A DNA stretch of 50,204 nucleotides from CAYVHB01 sp964450865 (GCA_964450865.1 CAYVHB010000022.1:1-50204), one strand, 5' to 3'. Positions 15,452 through 24,736 are shown, counted from the first letter of the stretch. The notes: generated by a model not told the origin, from the sequence alone. A program made the numbers and translations.

Positions 15452-16454
15452 GCGGGCTTCCATCATGTTCGGAAGCGTCAGGAAAGGCATCCATAAAAGC
15501 GATGATTCAGCGGCCAGGAAAAGCGCCGGCATTTATAAAAGCGTCAATGATCATAAAAGCGCTGGCGCTTATAAGCGCGTCAGCGTCAGCCGTTGCCCTG
15601 TTTCGGTGAGCGGGAATCCATGCCAGCGCCGCATTCTCCGGGTCCTGGTCCTGCTTGGCTGTATCTGCCTGCTCGTTTCGGTTGCTGCCGGCTGTAATCG
15701 AAGCGGGCAGCGTTTTGCGCGCTATGAGAAACTGTTTTCGGCCGGCGAGGGCCAGGCTTACCGCTCCTTCCGTTTTGAGGTCAGCCTGCCATCGCTGGAC
15801 CCATATCCGGTCCAGGTCAACGATCTGTTTGCCTACAGCCGCAATACGCAGGGTGCGCATGCCGAATGGTGCACGGAAGCTGTCTTCCAGGCCGCCAAGC
15901 TGTTCACCGAGGGGCTTGGTGCCGTCAAGTATGAAGGGAAATGGGGCTTTATCCGCCTGAAGCAGGACGAATACCAGGCTTTTGAGTTTGCGATTCCGCC
16001 GATTTATGAAGGTGCTGAGCCGTTTGCCGAGGGCCTGGCTGCCGTCAGGCATGATGGCTTATATGGCTATATAGATCCAGCCGGCAACCTGGTCATATCG
16101 CCGCGGTTCAGCTCCGCTCATTTTTTCAGTGGTAGCCTGGCCGCTGTCGCTGATGCCAGTGGCTGGTATTTCATTAATAAAAGCGGTACAGCCGCGTTCC
16201 CGCAGCGCTTTCAGGATGCCGAATCGTTTACCCTGATCGCCGATTATGTCAGCGAGGCAGCGGACCACCCCGGACCACGGGCGCTGGCCCTTGTTTGCCA
16301 GGATGGAAAGTGGGGCTATATTGATCAGTCCGGTGCAATCGTCATAGAACCGCAGTATGAGGCCGCCTGGTCTTTTGACTATTCCGGCTATGCCGCTGTC
16401 AAGAAGAATGGCCGCTGGTTCGTAATCAACCGCTGGGGCGAAAAATCCAGCTGA
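15432..16454 (+). CDS. WG-repeat lipoprotein
   Basis: Up to 340 residues. A hydrophobic segment at about 70-86 ends in a lipobox (VAAGC, Cys88), so the mature protein is probably an outer-face lipoprotein. At least four WG repeats follow (KWGFI, LYGYIDPAGNLVI, GWYFINKSG, KWGYIDQSGAIVIEP), a beta-propeller-like family often found on cell surfaces of Clostridia; biochemical role unknown. The start is uncertain: ATG 15432 overlaps the TerC-like gene, ATG 15465 is possible, and GTG 15606 would give an ideal short signal peptide, but none has a good ribosome site. The long N-terminal extension contains a degenerate KSAG-YK repeat. Confidence 0.72.
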   Translation: MPGSRPERASIMFGSVRKGIHKSDDSAARKSAGIYKSVNDHKSAGAYKRVSVSRCPVSVSGNPCQRRILRVLVLLGCICLLVSVAAGCNRSGQRFARYEKLFSAGEGQAYRSFRFEVSLPSLDPYPVQVNDLFAYSRNTQGAHAEWCTEAVFQAAKLFTEGLGAVKYEGKWGFIRLKQDEYQAFEFAIPPIYEGAEPFAEGLAAVRHDGLYGYIDPAGNLVISPRFSSAHFFSGSLAAVADASGWYFINKSGTAAFPQRFQDAESFTLIADYVSEAADHPGPRALALVCQDGKWGYIDQSGAIVIEPQYEAAWSFDYSGYAAVKKNGRWFVINRWGEKSS

Positions 16455-16542
16455 GAGCAGGCATCGTGTACCGGCTTCATGGCCGGCGCCGGATCCGGTG
16501 CGCGTCACAGCCGTTGCTGCTCATGCTTGCGCCAGGATCCGG

Positions 16543-19167
16543 TCAAGATCTGGTGTAGTAACGTCCGGCGATTGCCTTGCCCAGTTCGACAATAATCAGC
16601 AAGCTTACCGCAAAGCCGGTTACCCAGATCCATTCCATCCAGGTCAGCCAGGCCAGGCCGAGCAGATTGCGAATCGCCGGAATCAGGAACGCGCCCAGGG
16701 CGGTCAGCAAACCGGTCATGACAGCCGCGATCAGCGGCTTGTTGGCTGTCAGCGGATTCATGCGCCAGATTGGAACGCGCATGCTGCGATAGGCAAAAAT
16801 ATAGATCATGGAATTGATGGCGAAACTGGCATATGCCAGGCTGCGTCCCTCTGCCGGATCATTGTGCGCCTGGAAGTAATGCCCGAACAGCAACAGAACA
16901 AAGATGGCGCTGGCCACACTGATGATAATGATCAGGGACAAGGCCAGCGGCGTCAGGATCGGGTCTTTCAGTGGCCGCGGCTTTTCTTCCATGATGCCAT
17001 CTTCGCGCGGTTCAAACCCGAGCACGATATCAGATGGTCCGTCACAGATCAGGTGGATCCAGAGAATCTGGGCAATGGTCAGGGGAACCGGCCAGCGCAG
17101 GATCATGGCCCAGAAGATTGTCAGCACTTCGGCAAATGAATTGGACAAAGTATAGGCGACAACTTTGCGGATATTGGCAAAAATAATCCGGCCTTCTTCC
17201 ACCGCGGCCACGATCGTCCGGAAATTGCTGTCCAGCAAGATCAGGTCGGCTGTTTCCTTCGCGACATCGGTTGCACTGCCGACGACAACCCCGATATTGG
17301 CGCATTGCAATGCCGGCGCATCATTGACACCATCGCCGATCATTGCGGTTATTTCACCATTGGCCTGCAGGGCCCGGACAATCCGCAGTTTGTCCTGCGG
17401 CCTGATCCGGGCGAATACTGCCGTCTGCCGGACGACTTCCTGCAGTTCCTGGTCCGACATCTGGCTGATTGCCGACCCGTCCAGTGTCTGGTTATCCGTC
17501 TGCAGCAGGCCCAGGCTGCCGGCGATCCGCTCCGCTGTCCGCCGGTAATCACCGGTAATCATCTTGACCTGGATGCCAGCTCGCCGGGCGACCGTGATGG
17601 ATGCCTGGACCCCTTCCCGGATCGGATCTTCCAGCCCGGCCAATCCGGCCCACTGGTAGCCCTGGTGATCATCCAGCGTTCCGCCCTCGCGCCAGGCCAG
17701 GGCAATCAGGCGCAACCCCTGGTCAGCCCAGGCGTCAATCTGTGTCTGGATCCGGGCGTGGTCTGGCCGCCCCGTGTCCTGGATACCCGGCCCGGCCTCG
17801 CCGCCGGGTCTGGCCTGACACATTGCCAGCACGACTTCCGGGGCACCTTTCAGGTAAAAACGGTGACCCTGCCGGCTGCTGGTATCGGCAACTTCAGTGA
17901 TCATGTATTTCTTTTCACTGGTAAACAGTTCTTCGTCAGATCGGCGGCACGCATTCTGCAGCGATTCAGATTCACCGGGCCGCATCTGGCTGGCTTTTTC
18001 CCAGAGGGCAATGTCAACCGGCCCTTCCAGGTTGTTGCACAGCACCATGGTCCGCCAGGCTTGCTCTTCGTCAGCGAGGTCCAGCCGGCTGACTCGCATC
18101 CTTCCCTCGGTCAATGTACCCGTTTTATCTGTACAGATGACCGTTACCGACCCCAGGGTCTCGACGGCCAGCAGTTTTTTGACCAGGCCATTGCGGTGCA
18201 GTATTTTGCGCATGCCGAGGACCAGAATAACCGTAACCGCGATCAGCAACCCTTCCGGCACAGCGGCAATCGCCAGAATGATGGCGGTACGCAGCATGTC
18301 CAGGAACGGGCGCTGCATCAGCAGGCCAACCAGCAAAATGATCCCGGTAAAACCCGCCACAATATAAGTCAGGATCTTGCTGAAGGACTTGAGCCGGATT
18401 TGAAACGGAGTGGCTTCTTCGCGCTGGTCTTTGAGACTCGCCGCAATCTGGCCGAGTTCTGTACGCAGTCCCGTTTTGGTGACCTGCATGAGGCCCCGGC
18501 CGGTTACGACCGTACTGCCCATGAAAATCCGGGATGAATCTGCGACATCCGCTTCACGCGCCGGCCCGGCGGCCGGCGATGGTGAAGGGGCTGGTGCCGG
18601 CGCGACAGCCCGTTTGCTGACCGGTTCACTCTCACCCGTCAGAATCGACTCATCACAGGCCAGTAAGGTCGCTTCCAGCAACATGCCATCACCGGGTGCT
18701 TTTTCACCGGTCGCGAGCAAGACCAGGTCACCGGGCACCAGTTCCCAGACCTCAATCTCCTGGCGTTGCTGATTGCGGATGACGGTTGCAGTCGGTTTCA
18801 GCAGGTTGCGCAAGGCCAGATAGGTCTGTTGCGCCCGATACTCCTGGAAAAAACCCAGAAGGACATCAATGATTACAACCACGATGATGATACTGAAATC
18901 GCCAAACTCCTGCAGAATCAGCGAGACAGCCGCTGCAACCAGAATGATATAGACCAGCGGACTTTTGAATTGACTGAGCAAGATGCTGCTGACCGATACA
19001 GCCTTTTGGGCTGGCAGGCGATTTTCACCATATTGAGCCCGCTGCTGCAGCACTTCATCATCGGTCAGACCTCGCCAGGCTTGTCCATTGTCAGGAATCG
19101 CCAGCGGCCTGGCCAATGACTGATCAGGATTATCGGGCGGAGGCGGTGAAGCGGACATCGGTTTCAT
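16543..19167 (-). CDS. P-type cation-transporting ATPase (P2A, Ca2+-ATPase-like)
   Basis: An 874-residue P-type ATPase. The phosphorylation motif is DKTGTLT (Asp about 347), the TGES loop is in SILTGESEPVS, and hinge motifs MITGD and GDGVNDAP are intact. The layout (cation ATPase N-terminus, M1-M10) fits PacL/SERCA-like calcium pumps. PEGL in M4 keeps the key Glu. M5 reads SNSFAEVL and M6 reads HLICDGPSD where calcium pumps have SSNIGEVL and NLVTDGLPA, so three ligand positions differ and the ion may not be calcium. An Ala/Pro/Ser stretch sits at about 189-205 in the actuator domain. Start: GGAGG seven bases before ATG 19167; an upstream in-frame ATG at 19194 is not supported. Divergent from the UspA gene. 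Confidence 0.88.
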   Translation of the reverse strand: MKPMSASPPPPDNPDQSLARPLAIPDNGQAWRGLTDDEVLQQRAQYGENRLPAQKAVSVSSILLSQFKSPLVYIILVAAAVSLILQEFGDFSIIIVVVIIDVLLGFFQEYRAQQTYLALRNLLKPTATVIRNQQRQEIEVWELVPGDLVLLATGEKAPGDGMLLEATLLACDESILTGESEPVSKRAVAPAPAPSPSPAAGPAREADVADSSRIFMGSTVVTGRGLMQVTKTGLRTELGQIAASLKDQREEATPFQIRLKSFSKILTYIVAGFTGIILLVGLLMQRPFLDMLRTAIILAIAAVPEGLLIAVTVILVLGMRKILHRNGLVKKLLAVETLGSVTVICTDKTGTLTEGRMRVSRLDLADEEQAWRTMVLCNNLEGPVDIALWEKASQMRPGESESLQNACRRSDEELFTSEKKYMITEVADTSSRQGHRFYLKGAPEVVLAMCQARPGGEAGPGIQDTGRPDHARIQTQIDAWADQGLRLIALAWREGGTLDDHQGYQWAGLAGLEDPIREGVQASITVARRAGIQVKMITGDYRRTAERIAGSLGLLQTDNQTLDGSAISQMSDQELQEVVRQTAVFARIRPQDKLRIVRALQANGEITAMIGDGVNDAPALQCANIGVVVGSATDVAKETADLILLDSNFRTIVAAVEEGRIIFANIRKVVAYTLSNSFAEVLTIFWAMILRWPVPLTIAQILWIHLICDGPSDIVLGFEPREDGIMEEKPRPLKDPILTPLALSLIIIISVASAIFVLLLFGHYFQAHNDPAEGRSLAYASFAINSMIYIFAYRSMRVPIWRMNPLTANKPLIAAVMTGLLTALGAFLIPAIRNLLGLAWLTWMEWIWVTGFAVSLLIIVELGKAIAGRYYTRS

Positions 19168-19354
19168 GGCACTTCCTCCATCGATCATTGACATTCAAAG
19201 ACACCATAAGGAGATCTGGTCGTCACAGCCCTCAATCATCATCATAAAATACTGATTGATAACACTATTATGGACGCCCGGCCAGGAAAAATCCAGCCGG
19301 TAATTGCCTGGTCCACTCCAGTCACAGACCGTTATAATTGACGTATAATAGTAT

Positions 19355-19389
19355 CTGGACAGATCCTGCTTCTGTTGTGATCTGTCCAG
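19355..19389. repeat. 11-bp perfect inverted repeat
   Basis: CTGGACAGATC at 19355-19365 and GATCTGTCCAG at 19379-19389, 13-base loop. It lies directly after the TATAAT boxes, so it would fold in the 5' leader of the UspA transcript or act as an operator. There is no T-tract. Confidence 0.5.
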
Positions 19390-19390
19390 G

Positions 19391-19493
19391 CTGGATTCAT
19401 GTCGGGCAAGCCTGTTTGGACTGGAGGGCCTTGCGGTGTTTGACTGCGATGCCTGGTCAGTAAACTGGATTCATGACAGGCACGTATGTTTGG
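19391..19493 (+). repeat. Imperfect direct repeat before the UspA start
   Basis: Two 29-base copies at 19391-19419 and 19465-19493, 24 of 29 bases equal, 74 bases apart. Both begin CTGGATTCATG and end TGTTTGG. The second copy ends within the ribosome site of the UspA gene. Confidence 0.55.
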
Positions 19494-19506
19494 GGGGATG
19501 ATCCTG

Positions 19507-20421
19507 ATGTTTGAAAAGATCCTGATTCCTGTTGATCTGACGCTGGCTGCAAAATGCTGGATCAAAGATCTGAGCGGCCTGCAAGCCCTGGGCAGCAGCC
19601 GATGTCTGCTGGTGCAGTTCATTGTCCTGCATGAATTGAATTCCCTGGCCCTGGAACATATCCGCAAAGAAGGCCAGCCCAAACTGGATCGTCTCAGACA
19701 GCTGCTGGTCGCCCAGGGCCTGACTGTTGAAACGGATTATACAACCGAATCGCCACGGCATTATCTGAACAATCTGACAGGTGACAAGGCCTGCGACCTG
19801 ATCGTGGTCGGCGCCTATAGCCGCAGCCTGCTGGCCGAGGTCTGGCAGGGAGACCTGGCTTACGAAATACTTCATAGCGTCCGCCAGCCGGTGCTGATAT
19901 TGCGCCTGCAGTCTTTTCCCGCGTCCGGCCCGATCTGCGCAACACCCACCACCGGGCTCAACCGGCATGTGCTGTACGTAACAGACTTCTCCGCCAATGC
20001 CAGTCACGCTTTCCAGACGGTCCGGGAACTGGTCAAAGCCGGCGTTCAGCGGCTGACCCTGCTGCATGTCCAGGATCAGGACCGGCTGGCACCCGTTTCA
20101 CTCGAGCAAATTGAAATTTATAATCAGATCGACACCGATCGGCTGAATCATCTGGCTGACCTGCTGGCAGCTGACCAGCTGGAGCGGGATGGCCAGACAG
20201 AACTGGACATTCAGGTTCTTTTTGGCTCGCCGGCTGACGAGATCTTGCGCTATATTGAAGAGCGGGCAGTTTCGCTGACCGTGATGGGCACGCAGGGCCG
20301 CAGTCTGATGCGCGATCTGTTCCTGGGCCATGTCAGTCATGCCGTGGCGCGTCAGTCCACCAGTGCCGTCCTGCTGATTCCACCACCGGAAACGGTCCGG
20401 ACAGCCACCGGAACGGAGTAA
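19507..20421 (+). CDS. Tandem-domain universal stress protein
   Basis: A 304-residue protein of two UspA domains. The first starts MFEKILIPVDLT, and its ATP-loop region is degenerate (VVGAYSRSLLAEVWQG). The second has a near-complete nucleotide motif, MGTQGRSLMRDLFLGHVSHAV. It probably binds ATP through the second domain and acts in the cytosol in stress adaptation. Start: GGGGGG at 19492-19497 is nine bases before ATG 19507; in-frame ATGs at 19486 and 19498 are badly placed. It is divergent from a P-type ATPase and followed by an AAA protein, possibly a stress module. Confidence 0.87.
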   Translation: MFEKILIPVDLTLAAKCWIKDLSGLQALGSSRCLLVQFIVLHELNSLALEHIRKEGQPKLDRLRQLLVAQGLTVETDYTTESPRHYLNNLTGDKACDLIVVGAYSRSLLAEVWQGDLAYEILHSVRQPVLILRLQSFPASGPICATPTTGLNRHVLYVTDFSANASHAFQTVRELVKAGVQRLTLLHVQDQDRLAPVSLEQIEIYNQIDTDRLNHLADLLAADQLERDGQTELDIQVLFGSPADEILRYIEERAVSLTVMGTQGRSLMRDLFLGHVSHAVARQSTSAVLLIPPPETVRTATGTE

Positions 20422-20445
20422 CCGCGTGAGTTTTCCGGTTTTTGT
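20407..20445 (+). terminator. Probable terminator after the UspA gene
   Basis: ACCGGAA at 20407-20413 and TTCCGGT at 20433-20439 with a long loop, followed by TTTTT. The left arm lies inside the end of the gene. Confidence 0.5.
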
Positions 20446-20551
20446 TTGCCAGGATAGTTGATTCATTTAATTGAATAGATGATAATGAATGCCTGTAATC
20501 CTCTTCCTGCAACAATCGATCATGCAATGAGAAATGGTAAGGAGACCCCGG

Positions 20552-22966
20552 ATGGATCGTCAGACGGATCATCAGCTGATTGCGTTGAGTTTTAAACTGG
20601 GCCGTGGCGCCCTGGTGCATGCCGGCAATCAAAAAGTAATGATGGATGCGGCCCATATTCATCGGTTCATGGTCCAGGCCTTTGCAGCGCTCCAGGCGAA
20701 ACAGCCCGGGGACCCAGTCGTCGAGGTCTGCCTTGTTTCACGCAATTATAATTCATACCAGTTTATCGTGGTTCAACACGCGGATCGCCCGCCCCTTGAT
20801 CCAGATCGGGTCGTCAGTCACGTGAAACAGCAGTTGCAGCAATTACTGACAGTCACACCGGCTGAACTGAACGTCAACGCCCAGCTGATCAATGCGCCGG
20901 ATTTGCCTGACTACTGGCATCAGGTCAAATCCAGCGTTATTCCCAACGATTTGAAACAAGCGACTCTGGCTTTTTTTGCCAGTCTCGGACTATCCGAAAC
21001 GATCGCATCGGCCAGGTCTTCACCTGCAACTTCAGGTGCACCAGACAATGCGGCCACTTCAGCCAGCGCGCCGGCACCTGCTGCCGATGCCGCACCGGCA
21101 ACCCGGTCCGGCCGTGGTGATCCGATGAAAAGTGATTCGGCAAAAACAGCGCCTGCTGCCAGCCAGAGCCAGTCCGGCGGTGCGTCAGTCGTTCCCTTTC
21201 CAATTGCCACGCTCGAAAAGACCCCGAGTCTTAAAACCCTGGCCGATGAACTGCACCGTCTGGAGACGATCATGCAGAATAAGCCTGACCAGCGCAAGGC
21301 GATTTGTCCTCATTTCTTTCTGACAGCCGAACCGGGCATTGACCTGGAGCCGGCCAGTCAGATCATCTGCCAATTCCTGAACCACCATACCGTTTTAACA
21401 GGTTATAGTGCCCAGAAGCTGCACAAACTGGACATCGACTGGGAAACGCTCCAGAGTGCTCCGACAGCCTATCTGCAGCAGATTGAAGAACGCTTCGACA
21501 AACTGAGTCATTCAGCCATTTACATCGAGCTGAAACAGGATGCCATTGGTCTGCACAACCATTTGCTTGACATCATGGATCTCTGTCATGCTTATGCAGA
21601 TAAACACGTGTTTATTTTCACCAGTCACAGCGAGGATCCAAAACGCATCCAGCATCTGTCCGGCATTCTGGCTGATCAGCTTTTTATCAGAACCATCGGC
21701 ATCATCACCCCGACCTTCGCCGAATTGTTTGATCACATTCGCAGCGAACTGGCATCGTTCAATATTGAGCTGGGCTGCGATGACAATTGCCAGCGCCAGA
21801 TCCGGCAGCTGCTCGACCGGGAAAATGCTGACGGATATTTCCATTATCTGGATACGGCAGCGAAACTGGCGCGCGAAATTGCCTATCAGCACCTGGCTCA
21901 GGCACCGTCACAGTACCTGACCCGCGAACCGTCACAACCGCAGTCTGGCCCGGTTCCGGGCTCTGGCCAGGCGGCCGGCCGGCCTGCTGGCCAGAACGAT
22001 ACCCACAGTGAGGTCCGCTCTGCAGCGGACCGGTTTGAGCCCGGGAGCCTGACGGCTACACTTGACCGGATGCTGGCCGCGCATCTGCCACCCGCAGAGC
22101 AATCCGGAATCACCCGGCTGCGCAACCTGATTGGACTGGAAACGATTAAGCAGAAGATCGAAGCGATCACCGCTTTTAATCAATGGAATCTCGAATTGCA
22201 GCAGAGTGGGCTTCAACCGCAGGAAACAAGCCTGCACATGGTTTTTATGGGCAATCCGGGAACGGGTAAAACAGAAGTTGCCCGGTTACTGGGTGCCATT
22301 TACAAAGAAATGGGTATCTTGAAGCACGGCGATTTCATTGAAGTCAGCCGGCATCAGCTGGTTGGCAAGTATGTTGGCCATACCGCCAGGATAACCAGCG
22401 ATATCTGCGAAAAGGCGATCGGATCGGTGCTGTTTATTGATGAGGCTTACGCCCTGGCGCAAGACAATGAGAATGATTTCGGCCATGAAGCAATCGTGGC
22501 CCTGATTCAATTCATGGAGAATCACTATCATGATACGATCGTTATCCTGGCCGGTTATCGTGAAGAAATGCAGCGGATGCTCTCTGTCAACCCGGGCTTG
22601 AGCAGCCGCGTCAGTCATCAGATTGATTTTCCGGACTATACGGCCGCTGAACTGACAGACATTTTCCGGTATATGATGGGTAAACGGCTCATTATTACCG
22701 ATGATGCCCTGCAGGCCGTCCATGACCATTTCGAAAGCCTGGCCCGGGAACGGGTCGGCGGCAGCAATTTTGGCAATGGCCGATATGCCCGGAATCTCTT
22801 TGAACGGGCTACTCAGAAGTTGGCTGAGCGGGTCATGCGTGATAAAATACAGGCCAGACAGGATATGCGGACCCTGCAGCTTTGTGATATTCAGATGGCC
22901 CAGCGTGAGCTGCAACAGGAGACAGCAGCCAAGCAGCCAAGAAAAAACGCGATCGGATTCAAATGA
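20552..22966 (+). CDS. CbxX/SpoVK-type AAA ATPase with a degenerate second AAA region
   Basis: An 804-residue protein. Residues 1-150 form an unrecognised domain, then an Ala/Ser/Pro linker (about 155-210). Next is a folded region (about 250-450) that looks like an AAA domain without Walker A or B. A second Pro/Gln/Gly linker (about 451-505) leads to a complete CbxX/CfqX-type AAA module with Walker A GNPGTGKT (567-574), Walker B VLFIDEAY (626-633) and ILAGYREEM. CbxX, SpoVK and the type VII secretion protein EccA share this module, so it may remodel a protein partner; that partner is unknown. Start: AAGGAG at 20539-20544, seven bases before ATG 20552; the upstream ATG at 20534 is not supported. 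A YbjN-like gene follows. Confidence 0.82.
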   Translation: MDRQTDHQLIALSFKLGRGALVHAGNQKVMMDAAHIHRFMVQAFAALQAKQPGDPVVEVCLVSRNYNSYQFIVVQHADRPPLDPDRVVSHVKQQLQQLLTVTPAELNVNAQLINAPDLPDYWHQVKSSVIPNDLKQATLAFFASLGLSETIASARSSPATSGAPDNAATSASAPAPAADAAPATRSGRGDPMKSDSAKTAPAASQSQSGGASVVPFPIATLEKTPSLKTLADELHRLETIMQNKPDQRKAICPHFFLTAEPGIDLEPASQIICQFLNHHTVLTGYSAQKLHKLDIDWETLQSAPTAYLQQIEERFDKLSHSAIYIELKQDAIGLHNHLLDIMDLCHAYADKHVFIFTSHSEDPKRIQHLSGILADQLFIRTIGIITPTFAELFDHIRSELASFNIELGCDDNCQRQIRQLLDRENADGYFHYLDTAAKLAREIAYQHLAQAPSQYLTREPSQPQSGPVPGSGQAAGRPAGQNDTHSEVRSAADRFEPGSLTATLDRMLAAHLPPAEQSGITRLRNLIGLETIKQKIEAITAFNQWNLELQQSGLQPQETSLHMVFMGNPGTGKTEVARLLGAIYKEMGILKHGDFIEVSRHQLVGKYVGHTARITSDICEKAIGSVLFIDEAYALAQDNENDFGHEAIVALIQFMENHYHDTIVILAGYREEMQRMLSVNPGLSSRVSHQIDFPDYTAAELTDIFRYMMGKRLIITDDALQAVHDHFESLARERVGGSNFGNGRYARNLFERATQKLAERVMRDKIQARQDMRTLQLCDIQMAQRELQQETAAKQPRKNAIGFK

Positions 22967-23100
22967 ACGATCCATGTTCAAAAGATCTGCCAGCCCGATC
23001 CGGAAACCGGTTAATCCCGAGTTGATGTGAATCAGTCTGAGTCAATCATGAAAATGCTTCAGGCCAATCAAGACCAGACAGAATGGAAGAAGGGGAAAAA

Positions 23101-23589
23101 ATGACGAGTAAGTTTAGTGAAGTGTCTACAGAAAAAATGGAAAAAGCCCAGGGTATTTTTGAAATGATCGGTCAAAGTCTTGACGCGATTCAAATCAAGA
23201 ATTATAAGCTTGAGCCTGATAAGCTGAGCGCCGCTTTTGAGATCAATTTGTCGAAAGGCTTTGAAAATTATGTCGTGATCCGTATCAATCCTGATCTTCA
23301 GATCCTGATCTTAAAAAGCTTTTTCCGGTTCAAAGTTGATCCGGAACGCTTCGGGCCATTCTCCGAGGCGATCGCCCGGGCCAATGACGGCTTGCTCGTT
23401 GGCCGATTCTCGCTCGATTTCAGTGACGGTGTTCCTGAATTCGATGTGATCTATCCCTATTTTGATGGTATGATCGGGTCTGAAACCATACCGCAGCTGA
23501 TCATGATTACCCTGAACATGGTCGACAAGTATATTGCCCGGCTCCTGGCAGTCTCTGAAGGCCTGATCGAACCGGACAAGATTTCGTAA
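23101..23589 (+). CDS. YbjN-like protein
   Basis: A 162-residue soluble protein with an alternating alpha/beta pattern like YbjN/type III secretion chaperone-like domains: an N-terminal helix, a beta-sheet around FENYVVIRINPDLQILIL, then helices ending in VDKYIARLL. YbjN proteins are suspected regulators or chaperones without known enzymatic activity. Start: AAGGGG upstream of ATG 23101; an in-frame ATG at 23083 lies before the ribosome site. It is 134 bases after the AAA gene with no clear terminator between, so they may be co-transcribed. A terminator follows at 23641. The family call is tentative. Confidence 0.5.
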   Translation: MTSKFSEVSTEKMEKAQGIFEMIGQSLDAIQIKNYKLEPDKLSAAFEINLSKGFENYVVIRINPDLQILILKSFFRFKVDPERFGPFSEAIARANDGLLVGRFSLDFSDGVPEFDVIYPYFDGMIGSETIPQLIMITLNMVDKYIARLLAVSEGLIEPDKIS

Positions 23590-23640
23590 GTAACAAAATG
23601 CCTGATCAGCACATCCAGTCTGACAGAACTGATACTGGAA

Positions 23641-23675
23641 AAAAGGGCCGGTGTGAACAGCATCGGCTTTTGCTT
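23641..23675 (+). terminator. Rho-independent terminator
   Basis: An A-run, then GCCGGTG pairing with CATCGGC (one G-T wobble), followed by TTTTGCTTT. It ends the AAA/YbjN transcript. Confidence 0.7.
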
Positions 23676-23703
23676 TGACCGCCTGCTCTGAAATCGTTAT
23701 ACT
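23675..23703 (+). promoter_or_regulatory. Promoter of the zinc-ribbon protein gene
   Basis: TTGACC at 23675-23680 and TATACT at 23698-23703 with a 17-base spacer; each box has one mismatch to consensus. It starts immediately after the preceding terminator. Confidence 0.75.
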
Positions 23704-23737
23704 GAAAACAGAATCCATTCAGGAGGACTGAACACAA

Positions 23738-24736
23738 ATGGCTCAATATTGCGGTCATTGCGGCAACCCCATTGCTGCTGGAGAAATCTTCTGCGGCCGG
23801 TGCGGACAAAAAGTGTCAGATAGCGCCGCCGCGCCAGCCCGGCCAGCCCAGCCGGGCGTCTATACGGCCGCGCCGGCCCAGCCTCCGCCAGCCGCCGCGC
23901 CGGCCCGGCGCAGCCCGCTTGGGCTGATTCTCGTACTCGTAGCTGTATTTCTTGTTGCCGGCGGTGGCGCTATTTTCGTTTATTTCCGTTTTTTCGCCGG
24001 AACGACAAACAGCCATACAACGATCAGGACAATGACCACAAAGCCGGTTACCTCCCGTACCACCGCAATAACCGGCCAATCTTCTGCTACGACAGCCCCG
24101 TCGGCCACGACCAGTTCTCCGGTCAGCCAGACGACTGCTGGCACCACGACAGCTCAGACGACACAGCAAACAACGGCTGCTCCGGACTGGACCAATCCTG
24201 AGACCTATCTGCCAGTCATCAACCAGAAATATACTTATTACGTTTATTATCCTGATGGGACGGAAGGAATCGAAGATGTCCTGGTCGGTCAACTTGAGGG
24301 GCGCCCCCTGCAAACGACAGCGGTGCTGATTCCCGAGTCTGAAGCCTATTCCACGCATGTTGTCCGTCGTGCTGACGGCCTGTATTCTGTTGCGGACAGC
24401 GATCCTGGCAGTCGCGGTTACAGGTTCTTGCCGGATAAAATTGGTAAAGGTGTTAAATGGGAGAATGAAGGCGCTGAATATGAGATCGTTGAGATCCATG
24501 CCAGCCGGCAGACCAGCCTGCGAACTTTTACAGATTGTATCGTGGTCCGCGAAGAATATCCGGAAGCCGACTATATATTCCGGAGCTGGTACGCACCAGG
24601 TTACGGCGTCGTTCAGTCTGTTTATGGTGACACCGGCAGCCTGTATCAGGAACTGACGGATGTGACCACCATGAAAGCCAGTGATATCAGCAAACAGCTG
24701 AAAAAATACGCGCCGAATGTCAGTAAAATCAAATAA
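23738..24736 (+). CDS. N-terminal zinc-ribbon, single-pass membrane protein
   Basis: A 332-residue protein in four parts: a zinc ribbon (Cys5, Cys8, Cys19, Cys22), an Ala/Pro-rich linker (26-57), one membrane segment (about 60-86), a Thr/Ser-rich stalk (about 90-150) and a C-terminal domain of about 180 residues, probably outside the cell. The pattern zinc-ribbon, membrane, Thr-rich stalk is common in Clostridia and Bacillota proteins of unknown role. The stalk could be glycosylated. AGGAGG lies upstream. The gene may be co-transcribed with the lipoprotein gene 55 bases downstream. I do not recognise the C-terminal domain. Confidence 0.7.
   Translation: MAQYCGHCGNPIAAGEIFCGRCGQKVSDSAAAPARPAQPGVYTAAPAQPPPAAAPARRSPLGLILVLVAVFLVAGGGAIFVYFRFFAGTTNSHTTIRTMTTKPVTSRTTAITGQSSATTAPSATTSSPVSQTTAGTTTAQTTQQTTAAPDWTNPETYLPVINQKYTYYVYYPDGTEGIEDVLVGQLEGRPLQTTAVLIPESEAYSTHVVRRADGLYSVADSDPGSRGYRFLPDKIGKGVKWENEGAEYEIVEIHASRQTSLRTFTDCIVVREEYPEADYIFRSWYAPGYGVVQSVYGDTGSLYQELTDVTTMKASDISKQLKKYAPNVSKIK

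Larger units (their letters stand above)
19168..19506 (+). other. 339-base divergent intergenic region
   Basis: Between the P-type ATPase (-) and the UspA gene (+). It holds TATAAT boxes at 19333-19338 and 19344-19349 without a clear -35 box. There is an 11-bp inverted repeat at 19355-19389 and an imperfect 29-bp direct repeat at 19391-19419 and 19465-19493. No small gene is seen. Confidence 0.5.

Noticed and set aside
17305..18537. 410-codon open frame on the plus strand
   Set aside because: It is antisense to the P-type ATPase, whose motifs are complete. The sequence is rich in Gln, Pro and Arg and has no family motif; GC-rich codon bias keeps the frame open.
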